This document shows positions 38,553 to 46,616 of a stretch of DNA of 64,000 bases, piece after piece (the stretch's first letter is position 1; each line of letters starts with the position of its first letter). The notes below the pieces were generated by a model. The model was given only the letters and a program-made list of their open reading frames with translations. It did no database searches and was not told the DNA's origin. This DNA comes from Rhodospirillaceae bacterium (GTDB lineage: Bacteria > Pseudomonadota > Alphaproteobacteria > Bin65). The position numbers were made by a program, and so were the translations under genes. The stretch covers positions 124,001 to 188,000 of the forward strand of contig JAPPLJ010000050.1 of NCBI GenBank assembly GCA_028819475.1, in the 5' to 3' direction.

Positions 38553-40007
38553 TTACCGCGAGGGATGGGGCTGCTTCGCCCGCTCTTCGTTCAAGAACAG
38601 TCCCCATGCCTTCCGGCCCTTGCGGCTGTTGCAGTTTCCGCAGAGCGCGATTCGGTTTGCCTGGTCATCCTCCCCGCCGCGTACATGCGGGATGCGATGA
38701 TCGAGGTCGAGATCGACGGCCCGCAAGCCCTCGGAATCGCAGTAGGGGTTGACGCATTGCCGCCCCTGTCGGTTCCACAGGATTTGGCGCAGCTTGGCGT
38801 CCGAGATCGACGGGATGTCCTTGCGCTTGAGTGATTTCCGCACGCGGACCGGAGCAACGTGGCCCTCCAGGTCCAAGCCCGCCGCCTCTTGCAAACGTTT
38901 GTCGGTTTCAGTTTCAGCAACGGGGTCTATATCGACACCGACCCATTGGCGTTTCGGTTCCATAAATTCTGCGGCCGCCGCAGTCGTTCCGCAGCCACAG
39001 AACGGATCGAACACAATATCGCCCCCATCGGTGGCGCACGCGATCAGCCGTTGGTACAGCGCGATCGGCTTGCGGGTTGACCATTCGGAGTCGCTGCTTT
39101 CCGGCTGCATAACGTCCAGCCATACATCATCGCGTGGCTTGCCCGGCTGTTCATCGAGATACCGCTTGAAGCGCGGAACGCTGCGCGGCGTCTTTTGGAC
39201 TACGCGCCCCGCCGCATAGGCGGCTTCCATGCGCTCGCGGGTCCAACGCCAAACCCGCGTGACCCCGAGAAACTCATAGGTGAGATTCGGACGGTCGCGG
39301 TTCGGGTTCACCAAGTTGTCATAGGTGACGAGTCTTCCGGTGCCCGGTTCTGGCTTGTATGCCTTGAGGGTCTTTTCATCTAAATCGTTGAGGTCGTAGG
39401 GATCGTGCGACGGATGCCACTTCCATTTTGCCGTCTTGCCATAGGCGAAGATCGTGCCGTGATTGCGGGGCAGGCGCCGGCTGGCCAAGCCCTTCGAGGG
39501 ATGACTTTTCCACGCGATCTCGTTGATGATCTTGTCGCGCCCGAACACGGCATCCAGTACCAGCCGAAGGTAAGAGTCGGCTTCCCAATTGCACTGCATG
39601 AACAGCACGCCCGTCGGCTTCAAGACCCGCCGCATTTCGACGATCCGCGGGGCCATGTAGGCGAGATAGGCGGCGATGGAGTTCTTTACCCGCCCGGTAC
39701 TGATCTTCCCGGTGCGATGGTCGATTGAACCGCCCTCTATGACGGCGGCGGCTTCGATGATCTCCTTGATCGCCGGATGATCGGACGCGATCAAATCCTG
39801 CCATTCGTCCGTCACTTCGTCCCAACGCCAGCGATCATCGAACCGTTGATCGGCGGAGCGTGAGCCGAGCGGAGCGTTGAACAGCCGCTTTGCGTTGAAC
39901 GGCGGATCGGTCGCGATGCAGTCCACCGACTCCGAGTTCATGCCCCGGAGAATGTGGATATTGTCGGCGACGAACAGCGTGCGGTTCTTCCAATTTGGAG
40001 CGCTCAT
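38553..40007 (-). CDS. Beta-class DNA methyltransferase with C-terminal HNH domain (transposon cargo)
   Basis: The 484-residue protein has the catalytic motif DPPF (residues 34-37, in CIATDPPFNAKR) before the SAM motif DPFCGCGTTAAAAEF, the beta-class order typical of N6-adenine or N4-cytosine enzymes. The C-terminal part is an HNH nuclease-like zinc module: QCVNPYC, DLDHRIPHVRGG and LCGNCNSRKG. A methyltransferase fused to an HNH domain could self-limit, nick, or merely bind DNA; the function is not known. It overlaps the P63C gene by 4 bp. No separate restriction gene is present. Confidence 0.88.
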   Translation of the reverse strand: MSAPNWKNRTLFVADNIHILRGMNSESVDCIATDPPFNAKRLFNAPLGSRSADQRFDDRWRWDEVTDEWQDLIASDHPAIKEIIEAAAVIEGGSIDHRTGKISTGRVKNSIAAYLAYMAPRIVEMRRVLKPTGVLFMQCNWEADSYLRLVLDAVFGRDKIINEIAWKSHPSKGLASRRLPRNHGTIFAYGKTAKWKWHPSHDPYDLNDLDEKTLKAYKPEPGTGRLVTYDNLVNPNRDRPNLTYEFLGVTRVWRWTRERMEAAYAAGRVVQKTPRSVPRFKRYLDEQPGKPRDDVWLDVMQPESSDSEWSTRKPIALYQRLIACATDGGDIVFDPFCGCGTTAAAAEFMEPKRQWVGVDIDPVAETETDKRLQEAAGLDLEGHVAPVRVRKSLKRKDIPSISDAKLRQILWNRQGRQCVNPYCDSEGLRAVDLDLDHRIPHVRGGEDDQANRIALCGNCNSRKGRKAWGLFLNEERAKQPHPSR

Positions 40008-40909
40008 TCGTCGTCACCGAGCGCCAGCGGCACATTCTCGTGCCGCTTCTTGTAGGAGCGCACAAGCGCTCGTTTGAAGGCATCCCAATTCGGAGCCGCC
40101 CGCATCAGCGCCATAACGCCGATCAGGTGCTCGCGAAGCGCCGGATGCCCGACATCTCCCGTCAGCCATTGATGGTGCCTGTTGCGGCGTTGGCCGGGCT
40201 TCACGGTGGGGTTCTTCCGCCGCAATTCATCCAACACGCCGTCCGGCAAGCGGTCGTACACGATGTCGTTTGTGTACCTCCCGATAACGGACGGGCGCTT
40301 GACTCCATCCGGGCCAGGCCACTTTTTGAGACTGAAAATCAGCTCATAGAACTCCGGCGGGAAGGTCCGAGTCCATGGTCGCCATTCCTTGGCGATGTAC
40401 TTCTCCAGAATGGCCGCAAGGACACGATCATCTCGGATTTTTTGGTAGCCGGTCGCTTCGTCGACAAGGCCGATGATGCCCAATAGCCCAAGTCCGTCCC
40501 GGAGTATTTCGGCGCGCTCTGCGATGTGAATTTGCGACGGCAAGAGCGCGCCGGCCCGTCGCGCCTCCACATAGACTTTGCATACCGCTGGCAGTATCTC
40601 GGCTCGGAATCCGTAAGCTACGGGACCGCGTGAAGGCGCCTGAAAAGCAATCGGAGTTGACGCCGTCACTAAGTCTTTGGGAATAAAGGGATTTAGATTC
40701 GCAGCCGCTAGAAAAGCGGGCAAGTTGACTACGTCATCCGATTGATGCTTGCGTGATGTTCGATGCCGACCCAAGGCGGCTTGGAATCCGCCGCGGCTTA
40801 AAACGCGGGTTTCATCCTCCAAGACATAGCACTCGATTTCTATTCCCCCGATAACGAGGGGATGATTCTGTGCGTCCGCGATGACTTTCAGCGGCTTATT
40901 CTTGCTCAT
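40004..40909 (-). CDS. P63C-domain protein (transposon cargo)
   Basis: The 301-residue protein matches the phage-associated P63C domain: VLSRGGFQAALGRH, FRAEILPAVCKVYVEARRAG, LGLLGIIGLVDEATGYQ and KEWRPWTRTFPPEFYELIF. P63C proteins occur in phages and mobile elements; their role is not established. It overlaps the transposase gene by 4 bp upstream and the methyltransferase gene by 4 bp downstream, so the three are probably translated together. The recurrent lysine-arginine content suggests nucleic-acid binding, which is inference. Confidence 0.8.
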   Translation of the reverse strand: MSKNKPLKVIADAQNHPLVIGGIEIECYVLEDETRVLSRGGFQAALGRHRTSRKHQSDDVVNLPAFLAAANLNPFIPKDLVTASTPIAFQAPSRGPVAYGFRAEILPAVCKVYVEARRAGALLPSQIHIAERAEILRDGLGLLGIIGLVDEATGYQKIRDDRVLAAILEKYIAKEWRPWTRTFPPEFYELIFSLKKWPGPDGVKRPSVIGRYTNDIVYDRLPDGVLDELRRKNPTVKPGQRRNRHHQWLTGDVGHPALREHLIGVMALMRAAPNWDAFKRALVRSYKKRHENVPLALGDDE

Positions 40910-41796
40910 CGGGCAACTCCCAATCCGCGGTTGATGGTCAGGTCGAAGGCCGCCAGCGGGTCCGCTTTCCGCAGGTTGTAGCGGTAGCAGAACTCATCGA
41001 TGTAGCGCTGCAAGTGGCGGCGGCTGACGCTGTGGAACTGGCCGAACATCCCGCGCTTCAGGAGCGCCCAGAAGCCTTCGATGGTGTTGGTGTGAATGTC
41101 GCCGTCAACGTACCAGTCGGAATGCTTGATCACGGCGTGCGGCAGGACTTTCGCCATGCCCTTGTAGCCGGTGTATTCGTCGGTAATCAGGGCGGCTTTG
41201 CCAGTATCGACGCGTTCCCGGACGAAGGCCCGAAGGTGCTTACCCTTCATCTTGTCCTTGCGGGTTGCCTTGGCGGTCACGCTGCCGTCACGCTCGACCG
41301 CGCCGATCACCGGAGCCTTCTTGGTCCCGCGGCCGCGGGTGTGCGTCCCGTCCGGCCCGTCGCCCTTGGTTCCCTTGCGCGGCTTCCCGCCGATGTACGT
41401 TTCGTCCATTTCAACGATGCCGGTGAGCAAGTCGCGATGCCCGGCCTGCGACATGGCCTTGCGAATCTGCATCGTGATCCGCCATGCCGTGTTCTTGTTG
41501 ACCTGAAGATCGCGGGAAAGCTGAAGGGCGGACAGCCCCTTCTTGGCGTTCAGCATCAGCGTGATCGCCAGAAACCATTTCTGAAGCGGCAGGTGCGTCC
41601 GGTGAAAGATCGTGCCGACCGTGACGCTGAATCCGGTCTTGCAGTCGTAGCAGCGGTGACGGTGTTCGCTCTTGGCGGTGTTGCGCGATCCGCAGTAGGG
41701 GCAGGTCGGCTTGCCGTCGCGCCAGCGGGCGGCTTCCAAATGGGCGATGCAGCTTTCCTGGGTGGGAAACCGCTCGAAAATCTGTATGATGTTCAT
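40906..41796 (-). CDS. IS1595-family (ISXO2-like) transposase
   Basis: The 296-residue protein has an N-terminal zinc ribbon (C32PYC35...C49YDC52), a helix-turn-helix region, and the ISXO2-like catalytic domain with D131 in MDETYIGGKPRKG, D206 in LITDEYTGYKG and E240 in TNTIEGFWALLKRG. All catalytic residues are intact. It is the first gene of the three-gene cargo operon and starts 72 bp inside the right inverted repeat. Confidence 0.95.
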   Translation of the reverse strand: MNIIQIFERFPTQESCIAHLEAARWRDGKPTCPYCGSRNTAKSEHRHRCYDCKTGFSVTVGTIFHRTHLPLQKWFLAITLMLNAKKGLSALQLSRDLQVNKNTAWRITMQIRKAMSQAGHRDLLTGIVEMDETYIGGKPRKGTKGDGPDGTHTRGRGTKKAPVIGAVERDGSVTAKATRKDKMKGKHLRAFVRERVDTGKAALITDEYTGYKGMAKVLPHAVIKHSDWYVDGDIHTNTIEGFWALLKRGMFGQFHSVSRRHLQRYIDEFCYRYNLRKADPLAAFDLTINRGLGVAR

Positions 41797-41893
41797 GGCA
41801 TTCCGTCCGGTGTGCGGGCTGTTTCAATCTCTCGACAAGACTGATATAGCCACTACCGGGCGGAATGTCAAGACCTTAAACTAGGAAATTCCG

Positions 41894-41901
41894 TCCGACT
41901 T
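41894..41901. repeat. Target-site duplication, right (TCCGACTT)
   Basis: Perfect copy of the left duplication at 38488-38495; the host barrel frame continues directly after it. Confidence 0.92.
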
Positions 41902-42153
41902 TTACTGGCACCTGGGCTTCGGGGCCGAGGCCAGGGTGGATGAAAACCTGAGAATCCGGATCGGTTACCGCTCCTGGACGGCCAGGATGAAACCGACCCG
42001 CGCATTGGCTATCACTATTGACCCGAAAAAATACCGCTACCGCCGCCAGGCCCTGGACGTTGCGGTGCATTGGGCCTTCTGAGACGGCCGGCAGCCGGAA
42101 GCCGGCGAAAACCGCAAACGCCGCTCGTTCGTCGGTCTCTCGAAAACCAAATT

Positions 42154-42254
42154 TGCCGCCCCGGACTTGATCCGGGGCCCAGGAGCGACCCGATGGCCCT
42201 GTCCTGTGGCCCCTGGGCCCCGGATCGTCGCTGCGCTCCGTCCGGGGCGGCAAT
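42154..42254. repeat. Dispersed palindromic repeat, family 1, copy C
   Basis: About 101 bp with inverted ends TGCCGCCCCGGA and TCCGGGGCGGCA. Its core GGGCCCCGGATCGTCGCTGC matches copies A and B. It lies between the broken barrel gene and gcdH. Confidence 0.85.
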
Positions 42255-42316
42255 AGCGGGACAGTTGGAGAGCGGCCCCGGCCGACGGCCCCGGCCGCGC
42301 TGTCGGACGAAGCGCC

Positions 42317-43540
42317 CTACGAAAACGCCTGGATGCCCGTCTGCGCCCGGCCGAGGATGAGGGCGTGGACGTCGTGGGTGCCTTCGTAGGTGTTGACCGT
42401 CTCCAGGTTCATCACATGGCGGATGACGCCGAACTCGTCGGCGATGCCGTTGGCGCCGTGCATGTCGCGGGCGGTGCGGGCGATGTCCAGCGCCTTGCCG
42501 CAATTGTTGCGCTTGACCAGCGAGATCGCCTCCGGCGACAGGCTGCCCTCGTCGAACATGCGGCCGACGCGCAGGGCGGCCTGCAGGCCGATGGCGATCT
42601 CGGTCTGCATGTCGGCGAGCTTCTTCTGGACCAGCTGGGTGGCGGCGAGCGGCCGGCCGAACTGCTTGCGGTCGAGCGTGTACTGCCGGGCGGCGTGCCA
42701 GCAGAACTCCGCCGCGCCCATGGCGCCCCAGGCGATGCCGTAGCGCGCCCGGTTGAGGCAGCCGAACGGGCCGGCGAGGCCGGCGACGTTGGGCAGCAGG
42801 TTCTCTCGCGGCACCTCGACATCGTCCATGACGATCTCGCCGGTCAGCGAGGCGCGCAAAGAGAACTTGCCCTCGATCTTCGGCGCCGACAGGCCCGCCA
42901 TGCCCTTTTCCAGAATGAAGCCGCGGATCGCCCCGTCGTCGGTCTTGGCCCAGACGACGAAGACGTCGGCGATGGGGGAGTTGGTGATCCACATCTTGGA
43001 GCCGGTGACGCGCCAGCCGTCCGCCGTCTCGACCGCGCGGGTCTTCATCGAGCCGGGGTCCGAGCCGTGGTCCGGCTCGGTCAGGCCGAAACAGCCGACC
43101 CATTCGCCGGTCGCCAGCTTCGGCAGGTATTTCATGCGCTGCTCTTCGGTGCCGTAGGCGTGGATAGGGTGCATGACCAGCGAGGACTGGACGCTCATCG
43201 CCGAGCGGTAGCCGCTGTCGACCCGCTCGACCTCGCGCGCGACCAGGCCGTAGACGACATAGCTCATGCCGGCGCAGCCGTAGCGCTCCGGCAGGGTGGC
43301 GCCGAGCAGGCCGAGTGCGCCGAACTCGGTCATGATCTCGCGGTCGAAGCGCTCGTGGCGGAACGCTTCCAGCACCCGTGGCTGGAGCTTTTCCCGGCAA
43401 TACTGCCGCGCCGTCTGCTGCACCATCCGCTCGTCTTCGTTGAGCTGGCTGTCGAGCAGGAAGGGATCGTCCCACTGGAACGGCGGATGGGTGTTCTGCG
43501 GGACCTTGGCGATCTGGCGCGGCGGCAGGGCGATGTTCAT
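42317..43540 (-). CDS. gcdH: Glutaryl-CoA dehydrogenase
   Basis: The 407-residue acyl-CoA dehydrogenase has the FAD/substrate motifs [16 protein letters not shown] and [16 protein letters not shown], and a C-terminal catalytic glutamate in [20 protein letters not shown]. The segments [19 protein letters not shown] and [18 protein letters not shown] are characteristic of glutaryl-CoA dehydrogenases, which convert glutaryl-CoA to crotonyl-CoA in lysine and tryptophan breakdown. It stands alone; no partner CoA-transferase is adjacent. Confidence 0.93.
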   Translation of the reverse strand: MNIALPPRQIAKVPQNTHPPFQWDDPFLLDSQLNEDERMVQQTARQYCREKLQPRVLEAFRHERFDREIMTEFGALGLLGATLPERYGCAGMSYVVYGLVAREVERVDSGYRSAMSVQSSLVMHPIHAYGTEEQRMKYLPKLATGEWVGCFGLTEPDHGSDPGSMKTRAVETADGWRVTGSKMWITNSPIADVFVVWAKTDDGAIRGFILEKGMAGLSAPKIEGKFSLRASLTGEIVMDDVEVPRENLLPNVAGLAGPFGCLNRARYGIAWGAMGAAEFCWHAARQYTLDRKQFGRPLAATQLVQKKLADMQTEIAIGLQAALRVGRMFDEGSLSPEAISLVKRNNCGKALDIARTARDMHGANGIADEFGVIRHVMNLETVNTYEGTHDVHALILGRAQTGIQAFS

Positions 43541-43716
43541 GGCGGACTCGGCTTCGTGAGGGCGGGCCGGAGGGACGGCGCCCGATCGGGGCGGCGCAAC
43601 CGGCTCGGTGCGCGGAGAGTTTAGGTTCGCCCGGCCGGCCGGAAAAGGGGCCGGGCGGCGCAGGTCCGGCGGAGACGTTCCAACGATGCGTTGCAGTGCC
43701 GCGCCGCCGGGCCGGT

Positions 43717-44007
43717 TCAGGCGGCCTCGGACTTGTCCGGTGTGCCGGATGGGGGCGGTTCGGGCAGGGGCGTCAGGTCGCGGCGCATGAACATGGCTTC
43801 CAGCAGGCCCTCGATGCGCGCCACCCGTTCGCGCAGTTCGCCCACCTCGTCGCGCAGGGCGTCGATCTTGCCGTTCATCTCCTCGCGCAGGGCGTCGATC
43901 TTGCCGTTCATCTCGTCGCGCAGGGCACGGATGTCCTGCCGCAGCCAGGCGAACAGGCCGAGGATCAATGCCCCGAGAGCGATGAAACCGGCAAAATCGG
44001 CATCCAT
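43717..44007 (-). CDS. Small membrane-anchored coiled-coil protein
   Basis: The 96-residue product starts at ATG 44007 after AGGA. It has one N-terminal membrane helix ([15 protein letters not shown]), then a coiled coil built from repeats of an 11-residue unit ([11 protein letters not shown]), and a proline-rich tail. The topology suggests a dimeric or trimeric membrane-bound rod; no function is assigned. An upstream in-frame start at 44046 lacks support. Confidence 0.65.
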   Translation of the reverse strand: MDADFAGFIALGALILGLFAWLRQDIRALRDEMNGKIDALREEMNGKIDALRDEVGELRERVARIEGLLEAMFMRRDLTPLPEPPPSGTPDKSEAA

Positions 44008-44068
44008 GAACGCAATCCTAATGGGGACGCGCCACACTGTCCACACGCAGCTACGGGGCGGCCCGGAC

Positions 44069-45235
44069 CTACCCGGCCGCGCGTAGCCTGGCGAATCCCG
44101 CCTCCAGGTCGGCGATCAGGTCATCGGGGTTTTCCAGCCCGATGTGGAAGCGCAGGCAGGGGCCGGCGGCGCGCCATTCGGTAACGGTGCGGTAGCCCGT
44201 CGGGTCGAAAGGCAGGACAAGGCTTTCGTAGCCGCCCCAGCTCGCGCCCAGCCCGAAATGCTCCAGATGGTCGACCATGGCGGCAATCTGGGCTTCGCTC
44301 GCCGGTTCGAGGATCACCGAGAACAGGCCGGACGCGCCGGAAAAATCGCGCTTCCAGAGGGCATGGCCCGGATCGTCCGGCAGGGCCGGGTAGAGCACGC
44401 GGTTCACCTCGGGCCGGCCCTGGAACCATTGCGCGACCCGCAGGGCGTTCGCTTCGTGCTGCTTCAGGCGCACCGCCAGGGTGCGCAGGCCCCGAAGGCC
44501 GAGATAGCACTCCTCGGACCCCGGGCAGCTGCCTACGGAATTGGCGGTGATCTTCACCTTCTCGAACAGCTCGGCGCGCATGGAGACGACGCCCAGCATG
44601 GCGTCCGAATGGCCGACCAGATATTTGGTCGCCGCATTGACTGAAAGATCGACGCCGTAATCCAGGGGTTTGAAAAAGAAGGGCGTCGCCCAGGTATTGT
44701 CGATGCCTGTCCGGATGCCGCGCTCCCGGGCGACCGCGGTGATCGCGGGAATATCCTGCATCTCCATGGTCTGGGAGCCCGGCGCCTCGAGCCAGATCAG
44801 GCTGGTGTCGTCGCGGATCAGGTCGGCGATGCCGGCGCCGATCGCCGGGTCGTAGTAGGTCGTCTCGACACCGAAGGGCTTGAGGAAATTTTCGGCCAGC
44901 TTGCGCACGGGCTGGTAGGCGTTGTCCGGTACCAGCATATGGTCGCCGCCCTTGACGACCGAGAGGATGGCGGCGGCGCAGGCGGCCATGCCGGACGACA
45001 CGGCGACCGCCCGGTCGGCATTCTCCAGCGCGGCGACCGCCTCCTCGAACGCCTTGGTGGTCGGCGTGCCGAAGCGGCCGTAGACCACATCGTCGAAGAT
45101 GCGGTTACGGACGTCCCGCCATTCGGCCAGCGACCGGCGGACGATGGTGGACGCGCGGTAGACCGGCGGGTTGACCGCGCCGAAATGCTGCTCCGGATGG
45201 CGGCCGGCGCTGATGATTCTGGTTTCTGTCTTCAT
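44069..45235 (-). CDS. metC: Cystathionine beta-lyase / PLP-dependent Cys-Met metabolism enzyme
   Basis: The 388-residue protein belongs to the Cys/Met metabolism PLP family. N-terminal GAVNPPVYRASTIVRRS, the PLP region VSSGMAACAAAILSV, and the PLP-lysine in SVNAATKYLVGHSDAM are present. The C-terminal RFHIGLENPDDLIADLEAGF is typical. MetC cleaves cystathionine to homocysteine. The frame extends to 45454; ATG 45235 or 45247 gives the standard N-terminus. Confidence 0.9.
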   Translation of the reverse strand: MKTETRIISAGRHPEQHFGAVNPPVYRASTIVRRSLAEWRDVRNRIFDDVVYGRFGTPTTKAFEEAVAALENADRAVAVSSGMAACAAAILSVVKGGDHMLVPDNAYQPVRKLAENFLKPFGVETTYYDPAIGAGIADLIRDDTSLIWLEAPGSQTMEMQDIPAITAVARERGIRTGIDNTWATPFFFKPLDYGVDLSVNAATKYLVGHSDAMLGVVSMRAELFEKVKITANSVGSCPGSEECYLGLRGLRTLAVRLKQHEANALRVAQWFQGRPEVNRVLYPALPDDPGHALWKRDFSGASGLFSVILEPASEAQIAAMVDHLEHFGLGASWGGYESLVLPFDPTGYRTVTEWRAAGPCLRFHIGLENPDDLIADLEAGFARLRAAG

Positions 45236-45492
45236 GGCCGACCCCATTGGAACCGCATAGTTAAACCTTTGATATAAATCAACATTGTAACGAAATCGCG
45301 ATGGCAGCCCGCTTGCAAAGAGGGCCGAGGCATGTTCTATAGGTAATTCACGTCCGGGTGCGCGTCGGCATTTGGCCGCGTGGCGGTAAAGTGTGAGGTG
45401 CAAATCCGGGCCGGTTAGGGCAAACTCGGCCCACAGGTTCGAAGCGAAACGCAAGCCGCTCGATCCGCCATCAGCAAACCCAGGGAGCTACG

Positions 45493-46515
45493 ATGAAAAC
45501 AATTCTCAAAACCGCCGTTTCCGCAGCAGCGGCATGTCTCATCGCGGGCGCGGCCCAGGCTGCGACTCTCGACGACATCAAGAAAGCCGGCGTGCTCAAA
45601 TGCGGCATCAACACCGGCCTGCCCGGTTTCGCCTACACCGATGACAAGGGCAAGTGGACCGGCTTCGACGTCGCCTACTGCCGCGCCCTGTCGGCGGCCG
45701 TCTTCGGCGATCCCGACAAGGTGAAATACGTCAACCTGACCGGCAAGAACCGGTTCCCCGCGCTTGCCGCCGGGGAAATCGACGTGCTGTCGCGCAACAC
45801 GACGTGGACCTTCTCGCGCGACGTCGATCTCGGCTTCACCTTCCTCGGCGTCAGCTACTATGACGGTCAGGGCTTTATCGGCCGCAAGGCGCTGGGCGTG
45901 AAGTCGGCCAAGGAACTCGACGGCGCTTCGGTCTGCATCCAGACCGGCACGACGACCGAGCTCAACCTCGCGGACTTCTTCCGCGTCAACAAGATCAAGT
46001 ACGAGCCGGTTCCGATCGAGACCAACGAGGAAGCCCGCAAGGCCTATGTCGCCGAGCGGTGCGACGTCTACACGACGGACGCCTCGGGCCTGGCCGCGAC
46101 CAAGACCACGTTCGCGAAGCCGAGCGACCACATGGTGTTCCCCGAGATCATCTCGAAGGAGCCGCTGGGGCCGCTGGTGCGCCAGGGCGACGACCAGTGG
46201 GCCGACATCGCGCGCTGGACGCTCAACGCGCTGATCAACGCCGAGGAATACGGCGTCACCTCGGCCAACGTCGACAAGCTGGCCGCCAAAGCCACCGACA
46301 ATCCCGAGGTCAACCGGATGCTCGGGACCGAGGGCTCGCTCGGCGCCATGCTCGGTCTGCGCAAGACCTGGGCGGTCGACGTGATCAAGGCGGAAGGCAA
46401 CTACGCCGAGATCTTCGAGCGCTACCTCGGCACCAAGACGCCGCTCGGGCTCGCACGGGGCCTGAACGCGCTCTATACGAACGGCGGAATCCTCTACGCA
46501 CCGCCGATGCGCTGA
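45493..46515 (+). CDS. aapJ: General L-amino acid ABC transporter, periplasmic binding protein
   Basis: This 340-residue solute-binding protein has a signal peptide ending GAAQA and an N-terminal LDDIKKAGVLKCGINTGLPG characteristic of AapJ. SRNTTWTFSRDVDLGF and TTDASGLAATKTTF are further family motifs. It is the first gene of aapJQMP. A good ribosome site (AGGGAG) precedes the ATG. The spacer after it contains a strong hairpin, consistent with higher expression than the permease genes. Confidence 0.95.
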   Translation: MKTILKTAVSAAAACLIAGAAQAATLDDIKKAGVLKCGINTGLPGFAYTDDKGKWTGFDVAYCRALSAAVFGDPDKVKYVNLTGKNRFPALAAGEIDVLSRNTTWTFSRDVDLGFTFLGVSYYDGQGFIGRKALGVKSAKELDGASVCIQTGTTTELNLADFFRVNKIKYEPVPIETNEEARKAYVAERCDVYTTDASGLAATKTTFAKPSDHMVFPEIISKEPLGPLVRQGDDQWADIARWTLNALINAEEYGVTSANVDKLAAKATDNPEVNRMLGTEGSLGAMLGLRKTWAVDVIKAEGNYAEIFERYLGTKTPLGLARGLNALYTNGGILYAPPMR

Positions 46516-46530
46516 TTCGCTGAAATCAGC

Positions 46531-46575
46531 CGGGGTGTCCGGGCCGGCCGCGCGGCCCGGACACCCCGTTTTCTT
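46531..46575 (+). terminator. Strong hairpin plus T-run between aapJ and aapQ
   Basis: CGGGGTGTCCGGGCCG (46531-46546) pairs perfectly with 46553-46568, a 16-bp stem and 6-nt loop, followed by TTTTCTT. It is shaped like a factor-independent terminator inside the operon. It would act as a partial terminator or as a 3' stabiliser giving excess binding protein over permease. Confidence 0.85.
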
Positions 46576-46616
46576 CCGTCCCCCGATCCCGCGGCGCAAA
46601 GGCACCGGCAGCTGAC

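Larger units (their letters stand above)
38496..41893. mobile_element. IS1595-family element with two cargo genes
   Basis: A 3,398-bp element. Its ends (38496-38520 and 41869-41893) are perfect 25-bp inverted repeats beginning CGGAATTTCCTAGTTTAAGG. It is flanked by the 8-bp duplication TCCGACTT. It encodes, all on the minus strand and with ATGA overlaps, an ISXO2-like transposase, a P63C-domain protein and a DNA methyltransferase-HNH fusion. Perfect ends and a cleanly restorable target gene point to recent insertion. Internal GC is lower than that of the host genes. Confidence 0.93.
37465..42082 (+). pseudogene. Tandem-duplicated outer membrane beta-barrel protein, interrupted by an IS1595-type element
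   Basis: The gene starts at GTG 37465 after AGGAGGGG, with a signal peptide ending APAQAQ. It encodes two homologous barrel units of about 190 residues each (WYLGGGIN(S/T)LHSERED, GPRIYGGYRFN(D/E)WFALEA, PLDGP(I/V)QPF, GAGRSYWTIDAE). The second unit stops after residue D-F at 38495, where a 3,398-bp element is inserted, and resumes at 41902 (YWHLGFGAEARVDENLRIRI...). Removing the element and one copy of the 8-bp target duplication restores a 403-codon frame ending at 42082. The uninterrupted part (37465-38508) would still give a truncated protein with one complete barrel. Function unknown; the fold is that of small opacity-type porins. Confidence 0.85.

Noticed and set aside
38496..41893. Phage or restriction-modification island rather than a transposon
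   Set aside because: Perfect terminal inverted repeats, an 8-bp target duplication, and an IS1595-type transposase within the same operon define it as one transposable element.
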